Shown here one piece after another: positions 21,577 through 32,449 of a DNA stretch of 64,000 nucleotides. The notes beneath the pieces are model-generated. The model did not search any database, had not been told where the DNA came from, and saw nothing but the letters and a program-made list of their open reading frames with translations. A program made the translations under genes and the position numbers. Source of the stretch: Ceratobasidium sp. AG-K (Eukaryota; Basidiomycota; Agaricomycetes; Cantharellales; Ceratobasidiaceae); NCBI GenBank assembly GCA_037039685.1, contig JAWNGF010000001.1, forward strand, positions 9,114,001-9,178,000. The letters run 5' to 3'. Position 1 is the stretch's first letter. The number at the start of each line of letters is the position of its first letter.

Positions 21577-24500
21577 TCACAGATGACTCTGCCTTACAGA
21601 ATCACATGCAATATTAGTCCATGAGGTACCATAGGCAAACTTGGAAAGGTCAAGTTCCACAATGGAGCTGCCAGGGTTGGTGCCGAAGATGTGAATGGGG
21701 TAAGGACTGTACGGCCGACGGTAGTGCGAAGGTAGCCACAGAAAGGGCGTCTGACCATCAAGGGTCACCCATCCGTCATGGTCCACAAGTGGACGCAGGT
21801 AATATGTGTTTGTTGATGACAAGGATAATGATTGTCTGGGCTGGGTTGGGAGATAGTCGTCAAGCTGAAAATGAATGAGCACAGAAAGCGAATTTGAGGT
21901 TGAAATTACTTGCCCTGGTTTCCTCTATCAATACTGTGTAGTCAATGCAGCCAGAAACGAGGTGTTTGCCGTCAGGTGAGAATGCAACAGATCCCACTGA
22001 GTCGGAGTGTCCCGCAAGCGGATCGCCGACTGGCATGCGGGTCTTGACGTCCCAAATTCGCACTGTATTGTCCCAGGAGCCCGAAACAACGAGAGCGCTG
22101 TTAGGTGAGAACGCTACAGAGCTCACCCGATTGGAGTATCCGAGAAGCGGATCGCCGACCGGCGTGCGAGTCATGACGTCCCACATTCGCACTGTCTTGT
22201 CCCAGGAGCCTGAGACAAGGAGGTTGCCGTCAGGTGAGAACGCAACACAGCTCACCGAGTCGGAGTGTCCGATAATCGGATCGCCGACTGGCGTGCGAGT
22301 CTTGACGTCCCACATCTGCACTGTGCTGTCCCAGGAGCCAGAGACGAGGAGGTTGCCGTCAGGTGAGAATGCAACAGCTGTTACTGAGCCGGAGTGTCCG
22401 ACAAGCGGATCCCCGACTGGCATGCGAGTCTTGGCGTCCCATATCTGCACTGTATAGTCCCGGGAGCCAGAGACGAGGAGGTTACCGTCAGGTGAGAATG
22501 CAACAGAATGCACGGCTTCGGAGTGTCCGACAAGTGGATCGCCGACTGCAATGCGAGTCTTGACGTCCCAAATTCGTACCGTGGAGTCATCGGAGCCAGA
22601 GGCGACGAGGGCGCCGTTAGGTGAAAACACAACAGAGCTCACGGAGTTGGAGTGTCCGACAAGCGGGTCGCCGATTGGCATGTGAGTCCTGGCGTCCCAC
22701 ATCTGCATCGTGTTGTCATCGGAGCCAGAGACAAGAAGAGCGCCGTCCGGTGAGAACGCAACAGAATTCATCTGACTGGAGTGACCAACAAGCGGATCGC
22801 CGGCTGGCATGCGTGTCTTGGCGTCCCACATTCGCACTGCGGAGTCATCGGAGCCAGAGACGACGAGACTGCCGTCAGGTGAAAATCCAACAGAGTTTAC
22901 TGAACCAGAGTGACCGAAAAGCGGATCGCCGACCGACATGCGAGCCTTGGCGTCCCACATCCGCACTGTGTGGTCGTCGGAGCCAGAGACAAGAAGAGCT
23001 CCGTCGGGTGAGAACGCAACACAGTTCACTGAGTTGGAGTGGCCGCCAAGCGGGTCGCCGATTGGCATGTGAGTCTTGACATCCCACGTCCGCACCGTGT
23101 TGTCATCGGAGCCAGAGACAAGGAGAGCTCCGTCGGGTGAGAACGCAACACAGTTCACTGAGTCGGAGTGTCCGATCATCGGATCGCCGACCGGACCGTG
23201 AGTCTTGACATCCCACATCCGCACCGTGTTGTCCCAGGAACCTGAGGCGACGAGGGCGCCGTCAGGTGAGAATACAACAGAGCTCACGGTGTCGGAGTGT
23301 CCGACAAGTGGGTCGCCGACTGGCATGCGAGTCTTGACGTCCCATATCCGCGCTGTGTTGTCATCGGAGCCAGAGACGAGGAGGTTGCCGTCAGGTGAGA
23401 ATACAACAGATGCCACCACGTCGGAGTGTCCGACAAGTGGATCGCCGACTTCCATGCGAGTCTTGACGTCCCATATTCGTACTGTGGAGTCATCGGAACC
23501 AGAGGCGACGAGGTTGCCGTCAGGCGAGAATATAACGGAGTTCACTGAGTCGGAGTGTCCGACAAGCTGCTCTCCAATCTGTGCTCCGGTTCTCATGTCC
23601 CAGAACCGAACCATGCCGTCCTCGCAGCCAGTAACCAAGCGGCGGCTGTCCCTTGAGATGGCAAAAGCAGGCACTGCCTTTGGGTGACTGAGTGACCTCA
23701 GCCAACCTGGCCAACCCTTGTCACCACCTGTTACTACTAGCGTCCTCGGGAATGTCTTCTTCAGCCGACAGACCCCTGCAGATCCTGGGGCAAGTGCCAG
23801 TGCTGATATGTAAAGATGCGGTGTACTTGCGCTGATTGCGTCGTAGAACGCCAGCGTAAACCTATATAAATCCATTGCAATAGCTCTAATATCTTGTCCG
23901 TCATCCGGCTGTGGTGCATGAGTGAATGGTCGTAACCCAAGTGTCTATTTTCTTACCTGAAATAGCTCCAAAAGGTCTACAAGACCTATCACTGCAAAAT
24001 CCATTCGTTCGAGGAGACTCATAACCTCCAGCCAGTAGAGTGCTTGTGGTCCTTCCAAGAAAGCTCTCACGTCAACGCCAAAGGATCCCTTTGCCGCGAG
24101 TTTGAAATGGCTAATCCAATAGGTACAGCTGTAACTGAGCGCGCCGTCGATCGTCGCTTTAACCCGCTCCGGAAGATCTGAAATCTGGTTGTTAAAGGCA
24201 GCCGATGTTTCCAGTTCGCATATGTTGAACCTGAGTCTTGTCTGCAACGTACTAAGACATCCCTGGACCATATCCAGGTTCCGCTCGCCCGGCTGAACAT
24301 AAAACTCCCCCGACCGCGAGGGATCAGTGGCATAATCTACGAACGATGGGTGATAGAATCGGATTGCCCCGTCCATGTTCTCGTCAGCATGCAGTAATGC
24401 GCCTAGGCTTTCCACCACAGGTTCCAACGAGCTATAGTATGGCTCCTCGCGTAACAGCGACCGCAGGTCGGAAAGAGGCAGGGGATGGTATGTCGACACA

Positions 24501-26787
24501 GCGATGATCGCACCTATACACCTGCGAAACACTTCCTTGTTATCCTCTTCGTCATCGCCCACCCCATGTCGAATAATCTCTGTGTACAAGCTATCGAGCT
24601 TTTCTAGCTTCCGGCCCATGAGAACCTCATTCAGACGCCCTAGCGTTGAGCCTTTGATGCCGGTGATGAACCGCTGAACGGTCGATGCCCATACAAATAA
24701 CCCACTGGCCATTTTGCACAGCAACCTGACACTATCCTTCGGCCACCTGTCTCGGGACGATACGACCTCCAGATTCTTCGTAAGGTAGGCATATATATCG
24801 CCAGTTGCATCAAATCCATGTACGTCGCGACTTGAGACATGGGCAGTGCCTAGGAGATCAAATTCCTTCTTGATTCCCTCGTTCGGCCGACTTGTAACAA
24901 TCACCTTGAGCCATGGAGCTAGCTGAGATAGATCGGAGAGACACTCGATGAGACTATCCCCCTCGACTTCTCTACACTCGTCCAGAGCATCGACCAGTAT
25001 TACAAGCGGGCGGTATGGTGACACAACTTCGAGTCCTTTCATCGGGTTTTTAAACAGCCCCTCATACCGTTGACGTATGTCAGATGTAGTGCAGAGCTTC
25101 GGGTTAGCTTTCATTTCGGCCGCTAGCGCTTCTTTGTAGGCCTGATTTCGAAAGGCTAAGTCGTGAGCGACTGTATTGATCACTGCAAACGGGTCGTAAA
25201 GCTGTGGGATATCTCGCTTGCAGAAGAAGCTCGCTGCCAATAGCTCTCTTTCCGCCAATCGTTTACAGACAGAAACAGCGATGGAGCTCTTTCCAATTCC
25301 AGCTTGCCCGTGGATCCATAGCATACGCTGACCATTGGTAGCCTCCTCACAGGGTTGCTCCGACCAGTTTAGGATGTTGTTGATGATTTCCTCTCGGGTT
25401 CCATCTAGGCACGCTTGACCTGAGTTATAGTCGCTTTTCTCCGTGGGTCTTAAACCATCCAGGAGCGAGCGTATGTCTGGGGAACAATGGAGCAGCACAT
25501 CAGTCATGTTTAATAGATGGCCCCGATAAATGGCTCACATGAATCATGGGTAACTCGATGAATCTCAACCCCAACTCCCGAATCGAAATCTGCTTGCAGG
25601 ATCTTGAATCGCCGCAAAAGTTCATCCACTACATCGCGATCGGCCGAGTCGATAATCCTGCGAAGAGCTTGATATCTGCCTTAGATTTTGTTCAGCTAGC
25701 CGAGAACTTGGAAAGATACTGCCAGACCTACTCTTTGATTCTTGCTCCAGCACGTATATGAGTGCATCCTCAAGTAGTATCAAAATATCTTCAATGGTTT
25801 TCTTCAGAAGTTCCAACATCGCATACTTTTTGGCCTCCTCTGTAAGTTTGACGAGCCCAGAAATACCATCCATGAGTGCCTGCGTGTCGTCGGTAATCCG
25901 TTCGCTCTCTTTGAGCTTCTGTCATAAGGCAAAGTATCTAAGTTAACGCTACGTCTCCGGTTCATCAACTTGCAGTACGGCTTACATCCCACGCAACCAT
26001 GCACACTGAGAACACTATCTTCGCAGCTGGATGCACCTTTGGTTTCAAGCGTGGTTAGCGACTGTCTTGATTTATATCACTTCCAAAGAGCTTACGTCTG
26101 CAACAGCATTACCAAAGTCCAGCACGGCTTGAAACACCCCTTGTGCCTTGCCTAGTTTTTCCAACACCCCGGGAGCTAGCTTGGTATGTTTTAGCTGCTG
26201 CAAAGCATCCACACGAGACTGGTCCACCTGAGCCATGACTATGAATAGGATTATATCATATACTAGAATTCATCTCACCGTGGCTGGTACGAGGAGCGTA
26301 ACTTTGGCAGTACATCGGGTTTCAGAGAAAGCTATCATGACGCCAGAGAAACGTTGGCGTCTGGAATATACGATTGAATGGCAGACAACTCACCAAGAGT
26401 TGTTTCTGTCTGGGTTTGGACACTCGATACTTTATATCCTCGTGATTTATGTTGTCTATCTTTGAATGTGTGTATTTCGGTTATTTCCAAGGTCACTTCG
26501 GACTCGGGAGAGACATTGCGGCTTGACAAGAATTGGCATGTGGCACATTCACCAAGCACCTTTACTCACCAGATTATGGGCCTGGACCATTTCAGAGCCA
26601 TACCCCGCTCAATCTGAGGTAATTGGCAAACCTCTTGATTGTCGACGAAAACCTGAAGGCTAATAGGATAGTTGTGCGTATTGGGCTGAAGCTCGATTTC
26701 TGGCCCCCGATTCAGCGGTGACATCAACAGCATACAACCACTCTAACCTTTGATACGATGCCGAATTCGCTCCGGCGGAGGTGCCAT
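21577..26787 (-). CDS. NLR2: C2-like/helical/NACHT/WD40 STAND protein with near-identical WD40 repeats
   Basis: Eleven exons (right to left): 26748-26787, 26570-26699, 26394-26521, 26279-26331, 26096-26227, 25987-26037, 25732-25918, 25539-25679, 23957-25476, 21914-23908, 21577-21864; phases close, giving 1554 aa. Exons 2-6 have exactly the lengths of those in NLR1 (130, 128, 53, 132, 51), so the genes are paralogues. Order: C2-like region, helical region with VHPAAKIVFSV, NACHT with GQAGIGKS (344-351) and LVDALDE (about 449-455), 14 WD40 repeats (about 875-1455), then the tail exon with DHDGWV and FLWLPSHYRRPY. Two introns (25680-25731, 23909-23956) are absent from NLR1. The last intron starts GC. 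The repeats are far more alike than those of NLR1. Likely role: sensor for non-self or self-recognition; the ligand is unknown. Confidence 0.92.
21935..23620 (-). repeat. WD40 repeat array with 129-bp period inside NLR2
   Basis: About 13 units of 129 bp (43 codons) follow each other without spacing; for example the GT(C/T)AGGTGAG block recurs at 21971, 22100 and 22229. Each unit carries AFSPDG, LLVSGSDD, TVRMWD and VGDPLVGHS-type blocks. Differences are concentrated in the two to four codons after GHS and in the residue after SGS. Confidence 0.9.
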
Positions 26788-27316
26788 GTTGGATCAGTAC
26801 AACGTTTAAGAGATAGAACTATGACTTTCTGGGTGGTGGCCGCAGGGTGAAGGGGCCTGAGAGCTTACCCAAGCGAATGGACGCGCACTCTCACACAGCC
26901 CGGATTGGTCCGGCGACTTTCGCCCTTTGCTTATGTTATGTCACCACCCAAAAGAGAACGAATAAAACCGAGTTCACATGCATATATGTACCACATATTT
27001 CAACTCAAAAAAGCCAACCAACACCCAACCATAAATAAAAACGAAAGGTAACGAACGACACGGACACTAGTCCAACCAAGATGCAAAATCAAAGAATAAA
27101 GAGAGTGGATGCGTACGCACAAGCGTCGCCTGGACTAAACGGGAGTAAGCGAATGGGATGCATGGATATCAATACACGATGCGTCTGTCCGAGTGGTATA
27201 AGAGTGAAAAAAAAGGCGTTGGCGCGGTGAGGAGAATAGTGTAGTGTGCGCGAGGGCGTAATTTGGCGTACGGATCGTTACGCTCGTGCGAGGAAATGTC
27301 GACCAGCGCATGTCCC
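26788..27316. other. Intergenic between NLR2 start and PIP-kinase 3' end
   Basis: No ORF of note. It must contain the NLR2 promoter and the terminator of the kinase gene; an A-rich stretch lies around 27005-27050. Confidence 0.5.
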
Positions 27317-29540
27317 TTATTGGGCCTGACTCGTTTGTCCCTCGGGCTTTTCCTCGACCACCTCCCTGCCCTTGCCCTTATCCTCCCTTTCTCGCTCCTC
27401 TTTTGGCAAAAACGTCTCGCCACCCTCGCCTCCCCTCATCACAGCCTTCAAAAACGACAAGAACCGCTCTCCATACTCGTGTGATGGCACCGGGCTGATT
27501 TTATGCTAAACCCAAAATTAGACTTTGCCCAGCCACGATAAGCGCAGGACTTACCCGATCCGCACTGAGTCCCTTCCACATGCCCTCGAGCTTCTTTTTC
27601 GTATTCCAAGGCGTGAGAATGTCAATCACACCGAGGTAGTAGACCGTCCCCAACGGCCGGTTGTCCTCTGCCGTCGACCGATACCCACCATCGTCCGCAT
27701 AAAAGATAAACTTGGCCTGTTCCCCATGCTGCGTATCTGGCAAATCACCCTCGTCCAACCCCATACCCGTCGTCCGAATCTCGTACTTTCGACTCGAAGG
27801 CTGCCTCCTCGGGGTGGGCGAAAACACCTTGAGCGTGTTGCGACGGAGGTTATCCCGATTCCCGCGTTGGACATTGTGCACACCGACGAGGAGCGAGTAG
27901 TCCATGACTTGAACCATTTGGAGGAACTGCTTGTCGCGCTCGAGTTGGGCGGTGAGGAATGCGCGCTTTTCCGGTCCAAATTCGAGGCGTTTGTGGCGGT
28001 GGATCCAGTTGACGTCTTTGAGTACCGCGCGGGGGTTGGTCGCTGCCTTGGCTTCGTCGTATTCTCGTCCGACCGTGCTTCCCTTCAAGTCGTAGGTCTC
28101 GTGAATGTCGAGGTGCGCGGGGAAGAGGTTGTTCATGACGACAAAGTGAATCTTGCGTCCGTGTGGGAGTTTAACGCGGTGCAAACCATAAAAGCGGGAG
28201 AGGAGGGTGTGGGGGTTGGCGGCAATGTGGGCATGGTACTGTTTGAGGATTTTGCGAAGGAATTTGTGTTCGGCGTGGTGGATAGTTTTGATGATGAACC
28301 GATAGTCACGCGAGTAGTAAAAGAACGAGCCCGACTTGCCCGGCGATCCCAACTCGGACAGGATGTACTTTTCGGTGAGCGAGACGAGATAGTCGGCTGG
28401 GTCCAGTGCGAAATGATCTTCTCGCAATGACCTAAACACCCAGGGTGCATAGTCCTTGAACTTGAAATCGTACTTGGCCGACGGGGTGAGCTCGTTGCCG
28501 ATCATATCAAAGGAAAACTTGTGCGCGGCCGTGAAATCGTCGTCGGTCAACGGGCGCTTGAGCTTGGCTTGGCATCTCGAAACCTAGTGTAAGGAAACAG
28601 GGGTGAAATTAAGCTCGTCGTCAATAACGTAACAGTCGTCAAGACTTACGCCAATGCGAATTCCAGTGAGCATGTTGTACATCAGCACATAGTTGGCGTG
28701 GTCCTCGCCAATCAGGTTGCCCACCAAGACCTTGTCCGTCTTTTCAGGCTCTTTTGAGCGCTTCGAGTTGCGCTCGCGGCGAATCTGCTCGGCCTCTTTG
28801 AGAATGTCCGAATGGAGGTCTTGGCCTGCCATGGTCTGGCTGCGCGTGCGAACATGGCCGAGGGTGTGGCCGCCGGATTGGGAATGGGAATGAGTCATTT
28901 TGCGTGGTTTTGGGGAGTTGGCGGCTAGCGCGCCGGTGGTGTTTCGGCGGGTCGGGCCGGCGCGGGTGGGATGCAACAAGTCGCCATCGTCGGGATTAAA
29001 TGTGACCGTCGGCTGTTTGGGTTCGGGCGATGCTGAGCGGGGTTGAGCATGAAGAGCAGCGAGTTCGTCAGCCTCGGCCGGCTCGTCGTCGTGCGGCAAC
29101 ATCTCGTCCGAGGCAGGGGGTGATGGTGGAGGGTCGAATGCCGGACCCGGATATAGTTGTTTGAGCGTCTTTTTGACTTGGCCAGAAGAGTCTGTGAGCA
29201 CTACGCTTGTGGGACTTGTCGCGCGTGCGTCCTGCATCGCCCCGTATTTGTTTGCGTCTGAGGAATGGTGGTGGGGGTGTACGGCAGCAGATACGGCATG
29301 CGCAGTTCCCACCACTTTTCGCTCTGTCCGCTCCAACAGCGACTCTGGCTGGGGTCCAGTGCGCAAAACAACCTGGTTCGAATCAACCCGGTCGATATGC
29401 ACTTCGCGCGACGCCGAAGCAGCCCCCGACGCCGCCGCCAGCAGATGCATCGGGTTTACGTCAGGCGACGACGGACTGGATCCAGGCGGATCCGACGGAG
29501 AGTGCGGTAGGGATTGATGCGAGAGTACGGCGGTAGACAT
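27317..29540 (-). CDS. MSS4: Phosphatidylinositol-4-phosphate 5-kinase (MSS4/its3 type)
   Basis: Three exons: 28650-29540, 27555-28583 and 27317-27505, giving 702 aa. I chose the ATG at 29540 (ACC ATG T context). The first ~250 residues are low-complexity (His, Pro, Ser, Ala). The catalytic PIPK domain follows with IRIGVSRCQAKLKRPLT, the phosphate-binding GKSGSFF, the lysine in FIIKTI, MNNLFP, YDLKGSTVGR, the catalytic Asp in MDYSLLVG, and the activation segment VIDILTPWNTKKKLE. It makes PI(4,5)P2 at the plasma membrane, which in fungi governs actin and morphogenesis. It is complete and looks functional. It is divergent from NDUFV1, and three decayed copies of parts of it lie near the NLR genes. 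Confidence 0.95.
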
Positions 29541-29650
29541 GGTGGTGAACAAGGACAGGTTCGGCCAACAATCCCGGCATCAACACCTCAAGCGCCGAGC
29601 GGCACGTTAAGCGCCCGATTCAACGCCCCGATCGCGATTGGACAACGACG
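29541..29650. promoter_or_regulatory. Short divergent promoter between PIP-kinase and NDUFV1
   Basis: Only 110 bp separate the two start codons, so both genes must share regulatory DNA or use start sites within each other's 5' regions. The segment is CG-rich with no clear TATA box. Confidence 0.6.
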
Positions 29651-31464
29651 ATGCTCGCCCGCCTGCGACCCGCTCGCCCATCCTTTGCCCGCTCGTTTGC
29701 GACGGTCCAAGACCCGCCCGTGAAACGATACGGTGGACTGAAAGACCAGGACCGGATATTTACTAATGCATATTGCCGGCACGACCATGGCCTCAAGGGT
29801 GCCCAGTCTCGCGGCGACTGGCACCGCACTAAAGACGTCCTCCTCAAAGGCGACTCGTGGATCATCCAGCAGGTCAAGGACTCAGGTCTGCGTGGCCGTG
29901 GAGGCGCCGGCTTTCCGAGCGGATTAAAGTGGAGTTTCATGAACAAGCCCGGCTGGGAAAAAGATAAACGGTGGGCCAATCACTCATTACTTTAATTAAT
30001 GCTCATGGTGCAGACCCCGCTACCTCGTTGTCAACGCCGACGAGGGCGAACCAGGCACATGCAAAGACCGCGAAATCATGCGCGGCGATCCACACAAACT
30101 TGTCGAAGGATGCCTCGTCGCCGGCCGCGCCATGAACGCCACCGCCGGTCCGCCCAAATTCCATCCGCATGAAACCACCTGAAACACTCATTTAATTTTC
30201 CAGCTTACATCTACATCCGTGGCGAGTTTTACCAGGAAGCTTCGCACGTCCAGCAGGCCATCAACGAAGCCTACCGTGCCGGCCTCATTGGCAAAAATGC
30301 ATGTGGGTCCGGGTACGATTTTGATGTCTATGTCCACCGTGGAGCGGGTGCATACATCTGTGGCGAGGAAACGGCGCTCATCGAGTCCATCGAGGGTGAG
30401 TGCCTGAATTAAACTCCTTACGCCAATTAATTTACTTGGCCCGATCCAGGCAAACAGGGTAAACCCCGCCTCAAACCTCCCTTTCCCGCCGACGTAGGGC
30501 TATTCGGATGCCCCACGACAGTCGCCAACGTCGAAACCGTCGCCGTCGCTCCAACCATCTGTCGCCGCGGCGGGGCCTGGTTCGCTTCATTTGGGCGCGC
30601 ACGGAACCAGGGCACTAAGCTATTTTGTATCTCTGGGCACGTCAATAACCCCTGTGTCATTGAAGAAGAGATGAGTATCCCGCTCAAGGACTTGATTGAG
30701 AAGCATTGTGGAGGCGTCGTGGGTGGGTGGGATAATTTGCTTGGGATTGTACCGGGTGGAAGCTCGGTTCCGATTTTGCCCAAGCCCATGTGCGAGGAGG
30801 TCTTGTAAGTACCGTCACTCGATGGTTGGGCTAGACTAATATTGGGCAGGATGGACTTTGATTCGCTCAAGGATGCCCAGTCGGGTCTCGGCACCGGCGC
30901 AGTCATCGTCATGAACAAACAAACAGACGTTGTCCAAGCCATCGCCCGATTCTCCAAGGTCAGCCTCCTCCCCCTCCTCCCACTCAACCTCAACTCACAC
31001 GCCCGCAGTTCTACAAGCACGAATCATGCGGCCAATGCACCCCCTGCCGTGAAGGCACAACCTGGATGATGAACATGATGGACAGATTCGTCCAAGGCCG
31101 CGGCCATGAGCGCGAAATCGACATGCTCCTCGAGCTCACCAAGCAGGTCGAGGGCAAGACGATTTGTGCGCTGGGGGATGCGGCGGCGTGGCCGATTCAG
31201 GGGTTGATGCGCCATTTCCGTAAGTTTCGGTTTCGTTCCGGTCATATTGCCGAGTGCCTGTTCCATGTCGTTCAACATGACCGATTGTATAATGTGATTT
31301 ATGCTGACACCTTGGCAGGCCCCGAAGTCGAACGCCGAATCGCCGAGTATAGAGCGGCACAGGGTCCGGTCTTGTTTGGCGGCAAACTGAAAAAGGATAC
31401 TGACTTTAAGTTGGCGGTTCCGGATAACCTTGGGGCCAACTTGGTTGAGCCTCCGAGGGTGTGA
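29651..31464 (+). CDS. NDUFV1: NADH:ubiquinone oxidoreductase 51-kDa flavoprotein (complex I)
   Basis: Seven exons (29651-29970, 30014-30147, 30204-30395, 30450-30804, 30850-30958, 31009-31219, 31319-31464) give 488 aa, the usual length. The N-terminus is an Arg-rich mitochondrial presequence ([17 protein letters not shown]). NADH/FMN-binding motifs [27 protein letters not shown] and [11 protein letters not shown] are intact, and the N3 iron-sulphur cluster motif [12 protein letters not shown] is present. The protein takes electrons from NADH at the tip of the matrix arm of complex I. The second intron has a weak donor (GTCCGC), but protein alignment requires it. Single copy, conserved, no sign of transfer. 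Confidence 0.97.
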
Positions 31465-32449
31465 GTGTAGTTTGTAGTTATTTGATGGATTTTTTATACT
31501 TGGTGCGCGCGCGGTGTTGGTGGGGACGTCGGCTAGTTAGACACGAACCTTGGTTAAAGCTAAATGAGAGATTCAGTTCGTTGCAGGTTTGACCCCGCGC
31601 CCATCCACGTTTGATGACACATATTTTCTAGACAAGGCCAAGAAGACCCTGATCTGACGGAGGATCACTGACTCGCGTGGATGATCTTCGTCGCTGCACA
31701 GGTTTCAGGTCACACATTGAGATTTAATTGACATCACTGGTTACCCAGCTGGGAGTCTCGCAGCTCAAATGCGAGCTGTATGCGTCCGAGCGGTCTGGGG
31801 TCGTACGCTGTCGCCACCAACGTAATTTTTTCCACCAGGTTACATGCTATGTGCCCCCTATGTGGTATGGCATGGATGTATTGTCGATTTATAATGGGTT
31901 CGAACGGTGTCCTATGCGGAACTACTGACTATAAAACTCGGTCAGCACCCAGGGTGTCAATTTGGGTGTGACAGGAGCTCGTACTGAAATCCTATAGGCT
32001 GGAAACGAGGATGGTCACTCCGTGAGAATGCTGTCGGGTATGTGCCCGATCAATAACCCGAGTGACAGGTAGTTGTTTCCCGCATGCGATGCCTGTATTT
32101 CAAACTATGCTTATTGCGGAGCATCGAAGTGATTTTAGTACTCGGGATCCAATGGGATCCCCGAGCCACTTTTGAAATGATCGATAGAAGTACCAAGACC
32201 AGGCTGCGCATATATAAACTCGGATCGCCACATGCCGAGGATGCGTTTCATTCACTTTCCTCCCACAACAGAATCTACAGTGTTATACTGTCTACTATAT
32301 GAACTCCGCTCGTTCGTCTCAAAGGGGTGGGGCTTGCGAACTGGATGAGGCACGACGGTAGGTTGAAAATTTCAATGGCCTAGATTCAAACAAACAGACG
32401 TTTGAAACCTAGAGAGAGCTCTCCCCTATCTGAGAGTATTCAATCAAAC
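31465..32449. other. Intergenic between NDUFV1 and TPR-CHAT 1
   Basis: About 1 kb without a supported gene. It includes the TATA-like box listed separately and the leader of the TPR-CHAT gene. Confidence 0.5.
32211..32218 (+). promoter_or_regulatory. TATA-like box upstream of TPR-CHAT 1
   Basis: TATATAAA, about 230 bp upstream of the start codon at 32450, followed by an AT/CT-mixed leader. A likely core promoter by position only. Confidence 0.35.

Noticed and set aside
21935..23620. CRISPR-like regular repeats
   Set aside because: The regular spacing is a coding WD40 array; the units are contiguous with no unique spacers, and the host is a fungus.
21945..23687. Long plus-strand ORFs opposite the NLR2 WD40 array
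   Set aside because: Three ORFs of 150-170 codons repeat with the 129-bp period; they are antisense shadows of near-identical repeats, with unnatural Arg/Ser/Thr-rich composition.
25622..25873. Frameshift in NLR2 exon 7
   Set aside because: A 52-bp intron (25680-25731, GTAGGT...CTAAG) with branch-like sequence restores the frame exactly and gives the residues matched in NLR1.
27525..28430. 301-codon ORF antisense to the PIP kinase
   Set aside because: The minus strand encodes a complete PIPK domain with all motifs; the plus ORF has no domain and reflects high GC.
29161..29517. Plus-strand ORF within the kinase N-terminus
   Set aside because: Low-complexity antisense of a GC-rich coding region; no domain.
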